Shown here piece by piece: positions 1 to 8,821 of a DNA stretch of 64,000 nt. Origin of the DNA: an uncultured Flavobacteriales bacterium (GTDB lineage Bacteria > Bacteroidota > Bacteroidia > Flavobacteriales_D > Parvicellaceae); the NCBI GenBank assembly GCA_943788755.1, contig CALSRM010000003.1, forward strand, positions 620,001 through 684,000, written 5' to 3'. A model generated the notes under the pieces. It did no database searches. It worked only from the letters and a program-made list of their open reading frames with translations, and was not told the DNA's origin. Positions within the stretch are counted from its first letter, which is position 1. Each line of letters starts with the position of its first letter. Made by a program: the position numbers and the translations under genes.

Positions 1-1188
1 TTTTGGTCGTTGACTAGAAATTTTATAAGCTGTATATCCAGAATGTGTCATTGTGACAATTCCTGCAGCTCCAACTCTAGAAGCTAAACGACAAGAAGTA
101 AAACAAATAGAATCCGTAATAAAACGCTCTATATCCTTTGCAGGCTCTCTTTCTTTTGAATACATTTCCTCATAATCTGATTCAATCTTTTCAATAATTT
201 TACACATTGCCTCAACTGTAGTAAATGGGTACTTCCCGACGGAAGTTTCTCCACTTAACATAACAGCATCTGCACCGTCCATAACAGCATTGGCAACATC
301 GTTTACTTCCGCCCTTGTAGGCGCAGCATTCTCTGTCATGCTTTCCATCATTTGCGTTGCTACAATTACAGGTTTTGCGTAATTCAAACAGGTTGTAATA
401 ATCTTCTTTTGAATTAACGGAACATCTTGCATAGGAATTTCAACTCCTAAATCACCCCTTGCAACCATTACCGCATCCGATTCTCTTACAATATCTTCAA
501 GTTCTTTAACCGCTTCCGGTTTTTCAATTTTTGCTACAACTTTTGTTTGTTTGTTGTTTTGAGAAATAAGATGCTTTAATTCAATAATATCTTTTGCTGA
601 TCTAACAAAAGACAAGCCTATCCAGTCCAGGTTGTACTCTAATATTACTTGTAAATCGTTTCTGTCCTTTTCAGTAAGGCTTGGTTGCGAAATCTTGGTA
701 TTAGGCAAGTTGACTCCCTTCTTGGAAGATAAGTAACCGCCATGAATTACCTTCAGTTTCACCTCATCTTTTAGGTTTGTTGAAATTACCTCGAACATTA
801 GCTTTCCATCGTCCAACAATATTCGTTCACCTTTTTTAACGTCCCTTGGCAGTCCTTGATAGGTTATTGAAACTTTATCTGCCGTTCCCATTACGGATTT
901 CGTTGTAATGATAATTTCCGCGCCTGGGACAAGCTCAATATTATCATCCTTTACGTCCCCTATTCTAATTTTTGGTCCCTGTAAGTCGCCTAAAATTGCC
1001 GTATGCGTTCCTAATTCCTTATCAGCTTCTCTAATGTTTTTTATTACCTCAATGTGCTCTTCATGGGTGCTGTGTGAGAAATTTAATCGGCAAACGTTTG
1101 CACCTGATTTTATTAATTTTACCAGGTTTTCTTTTGCCGAAGTAACCGGTCCAATTGTTGCCACTATTTTGGTCTTTCTTTGGTTCAT
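1..1188 (-). CDS. pyk: Pyruvate kinase, C-terminus cut by window edge
   Basis: Catalyses phosphoenolpyruvate + ADP to pyruvate + ATP, the last step of glycolysis, in the cytoplasm. The reading frame starts at the ATG at 1188-1186 (MNQRKTKIVATIGP) and stays open to base 1, giving 396 residues; roughly the last 80 of the usual ~475 lie outside the window. Visible family motifs are the N-terminal ATIGP and NFSH, the barrel segments KGVNLPNT and GLSFVRSA, the catalytic-lysine region VAKIEKPEA, the metal and substrate loop MVARGDLGVEIP, and MLSGETSVGKYP. It lies 12 bases downstream of the IPExxxVDY gene on the same strand, a pairing common in flavobacteria. Identification is certain; only the end is missing. 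Confidence 0.97.
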   Translation of the reverse strand, partial: MNQRKTKIVATIGPVTSAKENLVKLIKSGANVCRLNFSHSTHEEHIEVIKNIREADKELGTHTAILGDLQGPKIRIGDVKDDNIELVPGAEIIITTKSVMGTADKVSITYQGLPRDVKKGERILLDDGKLMFEVISTNLKDEVKLKVIHGGYLSSKKGVNLPNTKISQPSLTEKDRNDLQVILEYNLDWIGLSFVRSAKDIIELKHLISQNNKQTKVVAKIEKPEAVKELEDIVRESDAVMVARGDLGVEIPMQDVPLIQKKIITTCLNYAKPVIVATQMMESMTENAAPTRAEVNDVANAVMDGADAVMLSGETSVGKYPFTTVEAMCKIIEKIESDYEEMYSKEREPAKDIERFITDSICFTSCRLASRVGAAGIVTMTHSGYTAYKISSQRPK

Positions 1189-1200
1189 TGCTGTTCTTTT

Positions 1201-1617
1201 CTAAAAAATTAAATTCTCCTTCGACTTGAGATCTCCAACGTTTACTTCGAAAGCCGTAAGAACAAAAGGAATTGATTTAATATTTGAAATCAATTCCCCC
1301 AGATTTACATCGTAGCTTTCTTTTATCATAAATAAATAATCTGCATGTGCTCGTTCAGGTAGCAAATACCCGGAGTTGCCCCTGTTGTTTAGCAGCGTAA
1401 ATTCGTTTTCAGTATCTTCCTGAAAATATGAATACAATGCATGCTTACTAAACTCGTTTGTTTTTTTAATCAAAACTTCAACCTCTCCCTCCTCTTTAGC
1501 TAGAGATAAACGAAGACGGCTATTTAGTCCCCAGCAAATTCTGTAATCTTTTTCGTGACAGCTGATGCCAATTAGCCTAAAATCGTATTCATATTCTTCT
1601 TCGAGTGTATACTTCAT
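1201..1617 (-). CDS. IPExxxVDY family protein
   Basis: Small cytoplasmic protein of 138 residues, function unknown. I place the start at the ATG at 1617 (MKYTLEEEYEYDF); the frame is open 28 codons further upstream but that part has no protein character. The family signature appears here as LPERAHADY, a slightly altered IPExxxVDY, followed by a hydrophobic stretch LFMIKESY. The N-terminal half is acidic and aromatic. In Bacteroidota this family commonly sits beside pyruvate kinase and near fatty-acid genes, and here it directly precedes pyk with a 12-base gap, so the two are probably cotranscribed. Family assignment is good; no biochemical role can be inferred from sequence. Confidence 0.85.
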   Translation of the reverse strand: MKYTLEEEYEYDFRLIGISCHEKDYRICWGLNSRLRLSLAKEEGEVEVLIKKTNEFSKHALYSYFQEDTENEFTLLNNRGNSGYLLPERAHADYLFMIKESYDVNLGELISNIKSIPFVLTAFEVNVGDLKSKENLIF

Positions 1618-1716
1618 ACGTAACCAAAGGTAAGTCAATCTAGCACATAAAACGAAGGTATGTGTTGAGGTATTGTTAACAATCAAATGTTTCAACACCA
1701 TAAATGAAGAATGCTT

Positions 1717-3201
1717 TTACTTCTTTACAATTTTAATTTTAGTTCCTGTTTTTAGGTTATTGGAATTAAGGCTTCTGTTGTGTTGCTTTAAATCATCAAC
1801 GCTAACGCCATTATATTTCTGTGCTATATCCCACAGTGTATCGCCCTTGCGAATTGTGTAATAAATAAACTCTCCTGAAAATGTTTCTTGTTTCAGATCA
1901 GTCTTATTTGCAGATGAAGATGCATTCTGTATAGCATTACCCTCTAAATATATTGAAAGTTTTTTCCCCGATTTCAAATAATTAGAGGACAACAAGTTCC
2001 AAGCTTTAATCTCTTGCTCTGTGCAGTTATATTTTTTCGCTAAAGCACTTAGGGATTCCCCTGACTTCACATAGTGCGTTTTCAACACCTTTTTAGGTTT
2101 ATTTACGGCTACAAAATATTTATTTTCTAAAGAAGAGTATTTATAAATGGAATCTTCATGCATAATGAAATCTCCAATTAAAAAGTTAGGTAAGTAAATA
2201 AAATCAATGCTATCAGGTTTTGGTATTACATTTGAAATAAACTTCGGATTTAGATATTTCAATTTACTTATTTCATAGCCTAACCACTCTTCCAAAACCT
2301 CAAATTCTATTCTATCGCAAATGTGAATAGTATCTACCTCTAACGCTAAAAAGAGTGGTTTGTTCGGATAAAGATTATGCTCTGAGGCATAATTCATTAT
2401 ATAATTTACAGCAGTAAACGCCGGGATATAGTTCCTTGTTTCTTTGAATAAATAAGGTCGAATTTCCCAATAAGTAGTTTTACCACCAGAGCGCCGAATT
2501 GCTTTATTTACGTTTCCAGGCCCAGCATTATAAGCAGCTAATGCCATGCTCCAGTCATCGTATATAGAGTGCAAGAACTTTAAATATTGGCACGCAGCAT
2601 CCGATGCTAAGTAAGGATCAAATCGTTTATCAACATAGGATGTAATCGACAAACCATACATCATTCCTGTCTTAGGCATAAACTGCCATAACCCTCCAGC
2701 CCCTGCGCTAGACTTTGCTTTTGGATTTAAAGCGGACTCTACAATTGGAAGGTATTTTAGCTCCAAAGGCATGTCATATTTTATCAAGTACTCCTCAAAT
2801 ATTGGAAAGTACAATTCTCCATAAGCTAGCATTTTTGAAGTAAGTCTTTTACGCTTGTAGGCATATAACTTTATCATTGTAATAGTTGCATCATTCGCAA
2901 CAAATGAAAAAGGAGATTGTTGATCTAGCTGCCCAATTCTGAGTTTAAAAACGTCATCTGAAAATATCGGAAACGAGTCCGCTGGTAAGTTCAATACATT
3001 TAATTCCCCTGTATCAAGTGTAAAGTGTTTCATTTCTCGATAATGCGCTACAAGCATACTATCGTAGTTATCTACAAAAGATAAATCAGGTTTTTCAATA
3101 ACCTCGACCGTATCAACTATTGTGGTGTCAGTTTGACCATTGACCGGTGTTATTATCGCAGTTAAAAAACCAATTAAAATATACCACCCCCAATTACCCA
3201 T
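1717..3201 (-). CDS. mltD: LysM-containing membrane-bound lytic murein transglycosylase (MltD-like)
   Basis: Cleaves the MurNAc-GlcNAc bond of peptidoglycan with formation of anhydro ends, acting in the periplasm. The 494 residues begin with a signal peptide (hydrophobic residues about 5-20). An SLT lysozyme-like domain lies at about 140-290, with the catalytic Glu in ESALNPKAKS and the following GGLWQFMP and ALAAYNAGPGNV motifs. Two LysM peptidoglycan-binding modules follow near the C-terminus (about 375-420 and 445-494, the second starting YTIRKGDTLWDIAQ). This order matches MltD. It follows gatA by 10 bases on the same strand. The substrate detail is family knowledge; the domains are seen directly. 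Confidence 0.92.
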   Translation of the reverse strand: MGNWGWYILIGFLTAIITPVNGQTDTTIVDTVEVIEKPDLSFVDNYDSMLVAHYREMKHFTLDTGELNVLNLPADSFPIFSDDVFKLRIGQLDQQSPFSFVANDATITMIKLYAYKRKRLTSKMLAYGELYFPIFEEYLIKYDMPLELKYLPIVESALNPKAKSSAGAGGLWQFMPKTGMMYGLSITSYVDKRFDPYLASDAACQYLKFLHSIYDDWSMALAAYNAGPGNVNKAIRRSGGKTTYWEIRPYLFKETRNYIPAFTAVNYIMNYASEHNLYPNKPLFLALEVDTIHICDRIEFEVLEEWLGYEISKLKYLNPKFISNVIPKPDSIDFIYLPNFLIGDFIMHEDSIYKYSSLENKYFVAVNKPKKVLKTHYVKSGESLSALAKKYNCTEQEIKAWNLLSSNYLKSGKKLSIYLEGNAIQNASSSANKTDLKQETFSGEFIYYTIRKGDTLWDIAQKYNGVSVDDLKQHNRSLNSNNLKTGTKIKIVKK

Positions 3202-3211
3202 AAAACACAGA

Positions 3212-4639
3212 TTAACCTAAGTTCATCAACCGATCCGAAAATTCGAATAATTTCGCATCTTGAAAAGTACCTGCCATCAATTGCATTCCGAAAGGCAACC
3301 CATTACTGTGCTCTCCCAAGGGTAATGATACAGCAGGTATTCCCGCAAGGTTTGCATGAACCGTAAAAATATCTTGTAGATACATTGTAATAGGATCATC
3401 TATGTTTTCTCCGATACCAAACGCCGGAGACGGAGTAGTTGGTAAAAGAATAAAATCGTAATCTTTAAAAAGGGCTTCCGTTTTCTGCTTAATTATATTT
3501 CTAACTTTTAGCCCTTTTGTATAAAAAGCTTCGTAATAACCGGCGCTGAGGACAAATGTACCCAACATGATTCTTCTTTGAACCTCTTCTCCAAAACCTT
3601 CGCTTCGAGAATGTACATAAGTGGTTTCTACATCTTCTGCTTTGTCACTTCTATAGCCAAAATGAACACCATCATATCGAGCTAAATTTGAAGATGCTTC
3701 GGCCGTAGTTAAAACATAGTAATTAGGAACCAAGTAGTCTAAATATGGAAAATCAATTCCTTCGACTTCGTGGCCTTCTGCCTTTAATTTTTCAATTATT
3801 TCAAGCGTTTTTATTTTAACCTCTTCGTCTAAACCCGCCATGTCTAGACAATCTTTAATGTAGGCGATTTTATATTTTGGAGCTGGTTCTGTTTTTCTTA
3901 CATTAGAATGACCTTCAACCGGCCTTGTAGAACAAGTGCTGTCATAGGCATCGCTTCCAGAAATTATTTCTGTAATTAATGCTGCATCCTCAATATTGTT
4001 CGTTAAAGGCCCTATTTGATCGAAAGAAGAAGCGTAAGCTAACAAACCGTATCTGGAAACTCTCCCGTAAGTAGGTTTGTAACCAACGACACCACAAAAA
4101 GATGCTGGTTGACGAATTGAGCCTCCTGTATCTGAACCCAAGGCTGCTAAGCACAGTTTAGCTTTGACTGCCGCAGCTGAACCTCCAGATGAACCTCCGG
4201 ACACTTTGTCGTTTTGAACGGGATTTAAAACAGGGCCATAAGCACTATTCTCATTTGAACTTCCCATTGCCATTTCATCACAGTTTAATCGCCCAATAAT
4301 GATAACGTCCTCTTGTAATAACTTTTCAACTACCGTTGCGTTGTAAATTGACTCAAATCCCTCCAGTATTTTAGATGAACTAGAAACCTTATGTCCTTTA
4401 TAGCAGATATTATCTTTTAAACCAATAACCATTCCTGCTAGTCGTCCAGCAGTTCCGTTCTTAATTTTTTCATCCACTATTTGAGATTGCTCAATAGCAG
4501 ATACATCAAACACTTCTAAAAAAGCATTTAAATTAGAGAATTTAATTTTTTGGATATAATTTTCGGTAAGTTCTACACATGTAATTGCACCTTTTCCTAT
4601 ATCCTCTCTTACTTGTGCAAGGGAAATATATTCTTTCAA
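3212..4639 (-). CDS. gatA: Asp-tRNA(Asn)/Glu-tRNA(Gln) amidotransferase subunit A
   Basis: Amidase subunit of the GatCAB complex that converts Glu-tRNA(Gln) and Asp-tRNA(Asn) to the amidated forms, releasing ammonia from glutamine. The 475-residue length is normal for GatA. The amidase-signature motifs are all present: the catalytic Lys in GLKDNICYKG, the Gly/Ser-rich GGSSGGSAAAV with the cis-Ser, and GSDTGGSIRQPASFCG with the nucleophilic Ser. The usual C-terminal FGMQLMAGTFQDAKLF is also there. It lies 18 bases downstream of tatA and 10 bases upstream of the lytic transglycosylase, so a tatA-gatA-mltD transcript is likely. gatB and gatC are not in the window, which is common in Bacteroidota. 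Confidence 0.97.
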   Translation of the reverse strand: MKEYISLAQVREDIGKGAITCVELTENYIQKIKFSNLNAFLEVFDVSAIEQSQIVDEKIKNGTAGRLAGMVIGLKDNICYKGHKVSSSSKILEGFESIYNATVVEKLLQEDVIIIGRLNCDEMAMGSSNENSAYGPVLNPVQNDKVSGGSSGGSAAAVKAKLCLAALGSDTGGSIRQPASFCGVVGYKPTYGRVSRYGLLAYASSFDQIGPLTNNIEDAALITEIISGSDAYDSTCSTRPVEGHSNVRKTEPAPKYKIAYIKDCLDMAGLDEEVKIKTLEIIEKLKAEGHEVEGIDFPYLDYLVPNYYVLTTAEASSNLARYDGVHFGYRSDKAEDVETTYVHSRSEGFGEEVQRRIMLGTFVLSAGYYEAFYTKGLKVRNIIKQKTEALFKDYDFILLPTTPSPAFGIGENIDDPITMYLQDIFTVHANLAGIPAVSLPLGEHSNGLPFGMQLMAGTFQDAKLFEFSDRLMNLG

Positions 4640-4657
4640 AATAGTTGGTTTATAGAA

Positions 4658-4897
4658 TTACGCTTCCGACTTTTTTGAGTCGTCTGAATTACTTGAATCA
4701 TCAGACTTTTTTTCATCTGAATCTCCGTTAGCTGCTCCTTTAAATTCCTTCATGCCTTTCCCTAAACCTTTCATTAATTCAGGTATCTTTTTACCACCAA
4801 AAAGGAGTAACACAATAACCAATATAATAATTACCTGAGGAGCTCCAATCATTCCTGCCTGAGCCATCTCTGTTGATTCTACTGATTCTAATATCAT
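4658..4897 (-). CDS. tatA: Twin-arginine translocase subunit TatA/TatE
   Basis: Pore-forming subunit of the Tat system, which exports folded proteins across the inner membrane. The 79 residues show the classic layout: a short N-terminus, one transmembrane helix (about residues 22-33, [12 protein letters not shown]), the FGG/KKIPEL hinge, and an amphipathic helix [11 protein letters not shown] very acidic Ser/Asp/Lys tail follows. An alternative start at the internal Met 11 (base 4867) would remove an unusual ten-residue extension and leave a more standard protein; I cannot decide from sequence. It heads the gatA-mltD group and is divergent from the BLUF gene at 5052. Confidence 0.93.
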   Translation of the reverse strand: MILESVESTEMAQAGMIGAPQVIIILVIVLLLFGGKKIPELMKGLGKGMKEFKGAANGDSDEKKSDDSSNSDDSKKSEA

Positions 4898-5051
4898 GGT
4901 GTTAGATTTTTATTCAAGCAAAGATAATAAAAAAGGGAGAGCTAAGTGCTATCCTTTCAATAATTTGTGATTCTCATTTAATTTAGTATTTTTGATTGAA
5001 TATTTTATTTGCAAAAGCTCCAAGTATCTAGGTAATAACAATTACTACAGT

Positions 5052-5468
5052 ATGAAATATCGTCGTCTCATTTATACCAGTCAGCCAGTAAAACAGTTTA
5101 GTGGGCCTGAATTGATTAGACTACTTCATGATGCTCGCGCTTATAATTCTATCGACAATATATGCGGTGTTTTATTGCATAGGAGTGGTTATTTTCTGCA
5201 AGTTATTGAAGGAGGTTCAGAGCCTATTGAAAACCTATTGATTCGCTTAAGAAATGATCCAAGGCATAAGAATATTGTAATTATTTATGATGGTTTTGTA
5301 GATAGGCGTGTTTTCTCGAATTGGGCTATGGGTGTTGCAGATTTAATGTCTCCTGAATTAAGTCTTTTGCCAGGTATTTGTTCAGATTTATCAGGGAGTC
5401 AGGCAGTTAAAGACCTTATTTTGGATCTGCCTGCTGTTGAGGATTTTTTACAGCAAAAAACGGCTTAA
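5052..5468 (+). CDS. BLUF-domain blue-light sensor
   Basis: Stand-alone FAD-binding blue-light photoreceptor of 138 residues. The start is the ATG at 5052 (MKYRRLIYTS); a TTG-initiated extension of 20 codons upstream is not protein-like. BLUF hallmarks are the Tyr in LIYTS, the ARAYNSIDNICGVLLH segment with the flavin-contacting Asn, the Gln in GYFLQVIEGG that switches hydrogen bonds on light absorption, DPRHKNIVIIYDG, and FSNWAMG with Trp and Met near the C-terminal strand. The last 35 residues are a short helical cap and no output domain is fused, so it must signal through a partner. It stands immediately before the photolyase operon, which suggests a role in light response, but no operator of the type found at 5747 lies before it. 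Confidence 0.9.
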   Translation: MKYRRLIYTSQPVKQFSGPELIRLLHDARAYNSIDNICGVLLHRSGYFLQVIEGGSEPIENLLIRLRNDPRHKNIVIIYDGFVDRRVFSNWAMGVADLMSPELSLLPGICSDLSGSQAVKDLILDLPAVEDFLQQKTA

Positions 5469-5822
5469 GATTTTAATTTTAACACACCCCCAGCTCTCCG
5501 GCTCCTCTATCTGTAGAATAATTACGTCTGTTATACTTAAGTATACACAAATAATCTGTATTTGTTTTTCAAGTCATTTTTCCATTTATAAGCTTGCAGT
5601 CTTTGCTCACAGATAATCCAGCAGTTTTTTTTATAACGCAATGCTGGATTAATATCATTAGAAATCCCTATAAGTCCAAGAAAAATCAAGTAATTCAATC
5701 TTCAGGCTTTATGTAAAAGTGGGTAATTTAAAATTTAACAACCTATTAATGTTTAACTTTTTATATAAATTGTTAAACATTATTTGTATTTTCGTGTAGT
5801 ATTTAACTAATTAACATGAATC
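5469..5822. other. Gene-free stretch with palindromes and a CarH-type operator
   Basis: 354 bases between the BLUF gene and the photolyase operon. It holds a perfect 14-base palindrome TATACTTAAGTATA (5532-5545). It also holds a perfect 10-base inverted repeat, TAATCCAGCA (5614-5623) with TGCTGGATTA (5642-5651), separated by an 18-base loop; there is no T-run, so it is a poor terminator. The operator-like inverted repeat at 5747-5782 is listed separately. No tRNA or further gene is visible. Confidence 0.7.
5747..5782 (+). promoter_or_regulatory. Operator site A (CarH-type inverted repeat) before the photolyase operon
   Basis: Perfect 11-base arms TAATGTTTAAC (5747-5757) and GTTAAACATTA (5772-5782) flank a 14-base AT-rich spacer. 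The same core and the same spacer length occur at 10458-10487 and 14390-14421. A -7-like element, TATTTTCG (5787-5794, one mismatch to TAnnTTTG), lies at nearly the same offset from the right arm as the perfect -7 element of site B. The first gene of the operon starts 41 bases downstream of the site. Assignment to the CarH-like regulator at 13484 is inference from proximity and shared sites. Confidence 0.75.
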
Positions 5823-5984
5823 ATGAGTCTATTTAAAAGAAAGTCGAAAAAAGAAAAACTCGAAAAAAAATATCGAGAGAAACTAGAAGAGGCCTATAAA
5901 ATGTCAACTATTAATCGATCAAAATCGGATGAATTGACCTATGAAGCAGCACAAATTTTAAAAGAAATAGAAAATGAAAAATAA
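5823..5984 (+). CDS. Lacal_2735 family small protein
   Basis: A 53-residue, highly charged, probably cytoplasmic protein, too short for many gene finders. It reads MSLFKRKSKKEKLEKKYREK at the start, then a central LEEAYKMSTINRSKSDE and a helical end YEAAQILKEIENEK. This arrangement (basic FKRK start, coiled helix, LSTxNR-like turn, final EA.QILK helix) matches the Lacal_2735 family known from flavobacteria, function unknown. The stop overlaps the next gene by 11 bases, so translation is probably coupled. It is the first gene after operator site A. An ATG seven bases upstream (5816) opens only a seven-codon frame and is not used. Confidence 0.8.
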   Translation: MSLFKRKSKKEKLEKKYREKLEEAYKMSTINRSKSDELTYEAAQILKEIENEK

Positions 5985-6534
5985 CATTCTCGGACTGTCG
6001 GTACTGTTTAGTATAGTTATCGTTGCCTGCAGTTTAACAAGCGAAAACATGAATTCCATATTTAACTTTTCACAAAGCGCTAAAATCAATAACTGGAAAG
6101 TCGTTAATGATGATGTTATGGGAGGAATCTCCAGCTCTACATTTGAATTGAATAGAGACGGCGATGCAGAATTTAAAGGAACTGTGTCTACTGCAAATAA
6201 TGGAGGTTTTGCATCCGTTCGTTATCGTTTCAGGGCAAAAGACATTGCGGGAAAAAAAACGATTAGTATTCGTTTAAAAGGTGATTCAAAACCCTACCAA
6301 TTTCGTGTAAAATCCAAAGCTACGGATTACTATTCATATATCACCACATTCTCAACATTAGGGGATTGGGAGACAATCCAAATCAATTTAAAGGATTTAT
6401 ACCCGAGTTTTAGAGGCAATAAATTAAATAAAGAAAATTTTAACGAGTCCTCTATTGAAGAAATCTCCTTTCTGATTGCCAACAAAAAAAATGAATCCTT
6501 TAAACTTATTATTGACAAAATTGAAATCAATTAA
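5974..6534 (+). CDS. CIA30 family lipoprotein
   Basis: 186 residues with a lipoprotein-type signal peptide (hydrophobic 5-18, lipobox IVAC with Cys 19), so probably membrane-anchored in the cell envelope. The body is a CIA30 (NDUFAF1-like) jelly-roll domain: W-x2-VNDDVMGGISSS near residue 42, then FKGTVSTANNGGFASVR, IRLKGDSKPYQFRV, and a C-terminal strand FKLIIDKIEIN. In mitochondria CIA30 assists complex I assembly; in bacteria the role is unknown and carbohydrate-like binding has been suggested for the fold. It overlaps the preceding small gene and is 6 bases from the SRPBCC gene, so it is part of the photolyase operon. Confidence 0.85.
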   Translation: MKNNILGLSVLFSIVIVACSLTSENMNSIFNFSQSAKINNWKVVNDDVMGGISSSTFELNRDGDAEFKGTVSTANNGGFASVRYRFRAKDIAGKKTISIRLKGDSKPYQFRVKSKATDYYSYITTFSTLGDWETIQINLKDLYPSFRGNKLNKENFNESSIEEISFLIANKKNESFKLIIDKIEIN

Positions 6535-6540
6535 AACGAT

Positions 6541-7029
6541 ATGGAAATCTCAAAACACTCCAATATATATAGGTTACACAACCAACAGTTTCTTCCGATA
6601 TCCAAAGAAATTGCTTGGCGATTTTTTTCGGCTCCTCAAAATTTACAAAAAATAACGCCAGAAGAACTCGATTTTAGAATGACCAGTCCAGATGAAGGGA
6701 AGGTGTATCTCGGTCAAATAATTACTTACACGATACGACTAAATAAAGTTTTCAAGATGAACTGGGTTACAGAAATCACTGGCATGATTCATGAAAATTA
6801 TTTTGTGGATGAACAACGCTTTGGACCTTATAAAATGTGGCATCATCGCCACGCTTTTGAGGAGGTTGAAGGCGGTGTTTTAGTGACAGATATTGTACAT
6901 TTTAAAATTCCTTTCTCATTAATTGCTCCCCTTGCTTATCGGTTTTTTGTAAAACAAAATTTAAAACGAATTTTCAACTACAGAGCAGAAAAATTAAATG
7001 AAATAGTTGCTTCAAATCAACTCGCATGA
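6541..7029 (+). CDS. SRPBCC family protein
   Basis: 162-residue START/Bet v 1-like ligand-binding protein. Visible family features are FLPISKEIAWRFFSAPQNLQKITPEE at the start, the strand GQIITYTIRL, WVTEITG, the strongly conserved FVDEQRFGPYKMWHHRHAFEEV, and the C-terminal long helix with RIFNYRAEKLNEI. Members beside photolyase genes are often called cell-division inhibitor or cyclase/dehydrase, without proof. It is likely cytoplasmic and may bind a hydrophobic or tetrapyrrole-type ligand. The last codons overlap the tspO start by 4 bases (ATGA), indicating translational coupling. Confidence 0.85.
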   Translation: MEISKHSNIYRLHNQQFLPISKEIAWRFFSAPQNLQKITPEELDFRMTSPDEGKVYLGQIITYTIRLNKVFKMNWVTEITGMIHENYFVDEQRFGPYKMWHHRHAFEEVEGGVLVTDIVHFKIPFSLIAPLAYRFFVKQNLKRIFNYRAEKLNEIVASNQLA

Positions 7030-7490
7030 AATTGGCTTTCAACATATTTATTTTTTTGTTACTTAACTTTACTGCACTTGCCATCGGGGGTTTTTTCACC
7101 GGTAATGGCGTAGCTTCTGACTGGTATTACAACCTTAATAAAGCGCCTTGGACTCCTCCAGGCTGGGCTTTTGGTGTTGCTTGGAGCACTATAATGATTT
7201 GCTATTCATTTTATATGGCAATTCTTTACAAAGCAAATACCAGACGCAATAAAGTCATCGCTCTTTATGCTGCCCAACTTCTTTTAAATGTCGCCTGGAA
7301 CCCATTTTTCTTTTATGTTCAAAATGCCTTAATAGCATTGTTCTCTATTCTGTTTTTAACAATTATTATAGCTTATTTTTTATTTAGCAATATAAAAACT
7401 ATGCGATGGACTAGCTTGTTAATTTCCCCCTACTTTATCTGGCTGTGCATTGCCACATCTTTAAATCTTTATATTGTAATTTATAATTAA
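7026..7490 (+). CDS. tspO: TspO/MBR family tryptophan-rich sensory protein
   Basis: Five-helix membrane protein of 154 residues that binds porphyrins and, in some bacteria, modulates photosynthesis or stress genes in response to light and oxygen. Features seen: five hydrophobic segments, the WYYNLNKAPWTPPGWAFGV loop that forms part of the ligand pocket, and LLLNVAWNPFFFYVQN with the conserved W-N-P-F. Length is typical. It starts inside the stop of the SRPBCC gene and is followed 4 bases later by the photolyase. Placement in a photorepair operon fits a role in handling photoreactive tetrapyrroles, but that is inference. Confidence 0.95.
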   Translation: MKLAFNIFIFLLLNFTALAIGGFFTGNGVASDWYYNLNKAPWTPPGWAFGVAWSTIMICYSFYMAILYKANTRRNKVIALYAAQLLLNVAWNPFFFYVQNALIALFSILFLTIIIAYFLFSNIKTMRWTSLLISPYFIWLCIATSLNLYIVIYN

Positions 7491-7493
7491 TCC

Positions 7494-8789
7494 ATGAAAG
7501 ATTCTATTGCGATATTTTGGTTTAGAAGAGACCTTCGACTTGAAGACAACACTGCTCTGAATGCAGCTCTTTTGCACCATGACAAAGTGCTGCCAATTTT
7601 CATTTTTGACACCAATATTCTGGAGGAACTGGAAGAAAATGACCCAAGAGTTTCGTTTATTCATAGCACCTTGGAATCCATCGATAAGGAGCTAAATAAG
7701 GTTGGATCTGGAATCAGTTGTTTTAAAGGAAAAGCTGAGACTGTGTTTAAACATCTAATTGAAAAATACAACGTCACGGATGTGTTTTTGAATAAAGACT
7801 ATGAACCTTATGCATTAAGTAGAGATAAATCTATCCGAACCATGCTTAATGCTAAGAGCATTTCCCTACATACTTTCAAGGATCAGGTTATCTTTGAAGA
7901 ACTAGAGATTACCAAAGATGATAAGTCTCCTTATACTGTTTTCACACCTTATAAAAAGAAATGGCTTCATCATTTTAATCCATCCAACTGTTCCTCCAAT
8001 TCAGCTTTTAAGCCCAAGCACTTTTACAAGAGCAACACCCGTTTCCCTAGCTTAAGTTCTATCGGTTTTAAGCCCTCGTTAATTAAGATACCGCCTTTTA
8101 ACTTGGCCGTGGTTGAAGATTATAAAAAGTTACGAGACTTTCCATCAATCAAAGGAACTAGTCAACTAAGCACGCACCTACGATTTGGCACAGTTAGCAT
8201 AAGAAATATAATACGGAATTTGAATTTAGAGTCCGTATTTCTAAGTGAACTTATCTGGCGAGAATTCTTCATGCAAATACTCTATAATTTCCCGCGGGTT
8301 GTGTCTTCTAATTTCAAGGCAAAATATAACCAAATTCAATGGAGGAATGACCTAACTGAATTTAATGCATGGTGTGAAGGTAAAACAGGATATCCGATTG
8401 TAGATGCTGGCATGCGAGAATTAAATGAAACAGGACTAATGCACAATAGAGTGCGAATGATTACGGCTGGTTTTCTTTGTAAGCACTTATTAATCGACTG
8501 GAGGTGGGGAGAAGCTTATTTCGCTTCAAAATTACTTGATTATGATCTTGCTGCGAATAATGGAAATTGGCAGTGGGCCGCAGGAACGGGATGTGATTCC
8601 GCTCCCTATTTTAGAATTTTCAACCCAACTTCGCAACAGATTAAATTTGATAAAAATGCTTTATATACAACCAAATGGAACCCTGGCTGGCAGCTATCTT
8701 CAACCATCCCAATTGTAGAACATGCCTATGCGCGAAAAAGAGCTTTGGATACATATAAAGTAGGCCTCTCCAATAGTATAGAACAGTAA
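7494..8789 (+). CDS. phrB: Deoxyribodipyrimidine photolyase (cryptochrome/photolyase family)
   Basis: Repairs UV-induced cyclobutane pyrimidine dimers with blue light, using reduced FAD. The 431 residues contain the N-terminal antenna-binding Rossmann domain (IFWFRRDLRLEDNTAL) and the helical FAD domain with FPSIKGTSQLSTHLRFGTVS, LIWREFFMQIL and TGYPIVDAGMRELNETG. The FAD-proximal stretch NNGNWQWAAGTGCDSAPYFR is also present. Trp residues near 293, 336/338 and 359 match the electron-transfer triad of class I enzymes. FNPTSQQIKFD is also typical. It sits 4 bases after tspO and under operator site A. A CPD photolyase is most likely; a cryptochrome-like sensory role cannot be excluded from sequence. 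Confidence 0.95.
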   Translation: MKDSIAIFWFRRDLRLEDNTALNAALLHHDKVLPIFIFDTNILEELEENDPRVSFIHSTLESIDKELNKVGSGISCFKGKAETVFKHLIEKYNVTDVFLNKDYEPYALSRDKSIRTMLNAKSISLHTFKDQVIFEELEITKDDKSPYTVFTPYKKKWLHHFNPSNCSSNSAFKPKHFYKSNTRFPSLSSIGFKPSLIKIPPFNLAVVEDYKKLRDFPSIKGTSQLSTHLRFGTVSIRNIIRNLNLESVFLSELIWREFFMQILYNFPRVVSSNFKAKYNQIQWRNDLTEFNAWCEGKTGYPIVDAGMRELNETGLMHNRVRMITAGFLCKHLLIDWRWGEAYFASKLLDYDLAANNGNWQWAAGTGCDSAPYFRIFNPTSQQIKFDKNALYTTKWNPGWQLSSTIPIVEHAYARKRALDTYKVGLSNSIEQ

Positions 8790-8821
8790 CTAATTAATAC
8801 CACACCAATACACATAGCTTT

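Noticed and set aside
908-1204. Plus-strand open frame opposite pyruvate kinase
   Set aside because: Shadow of the clearly coding minus strand.
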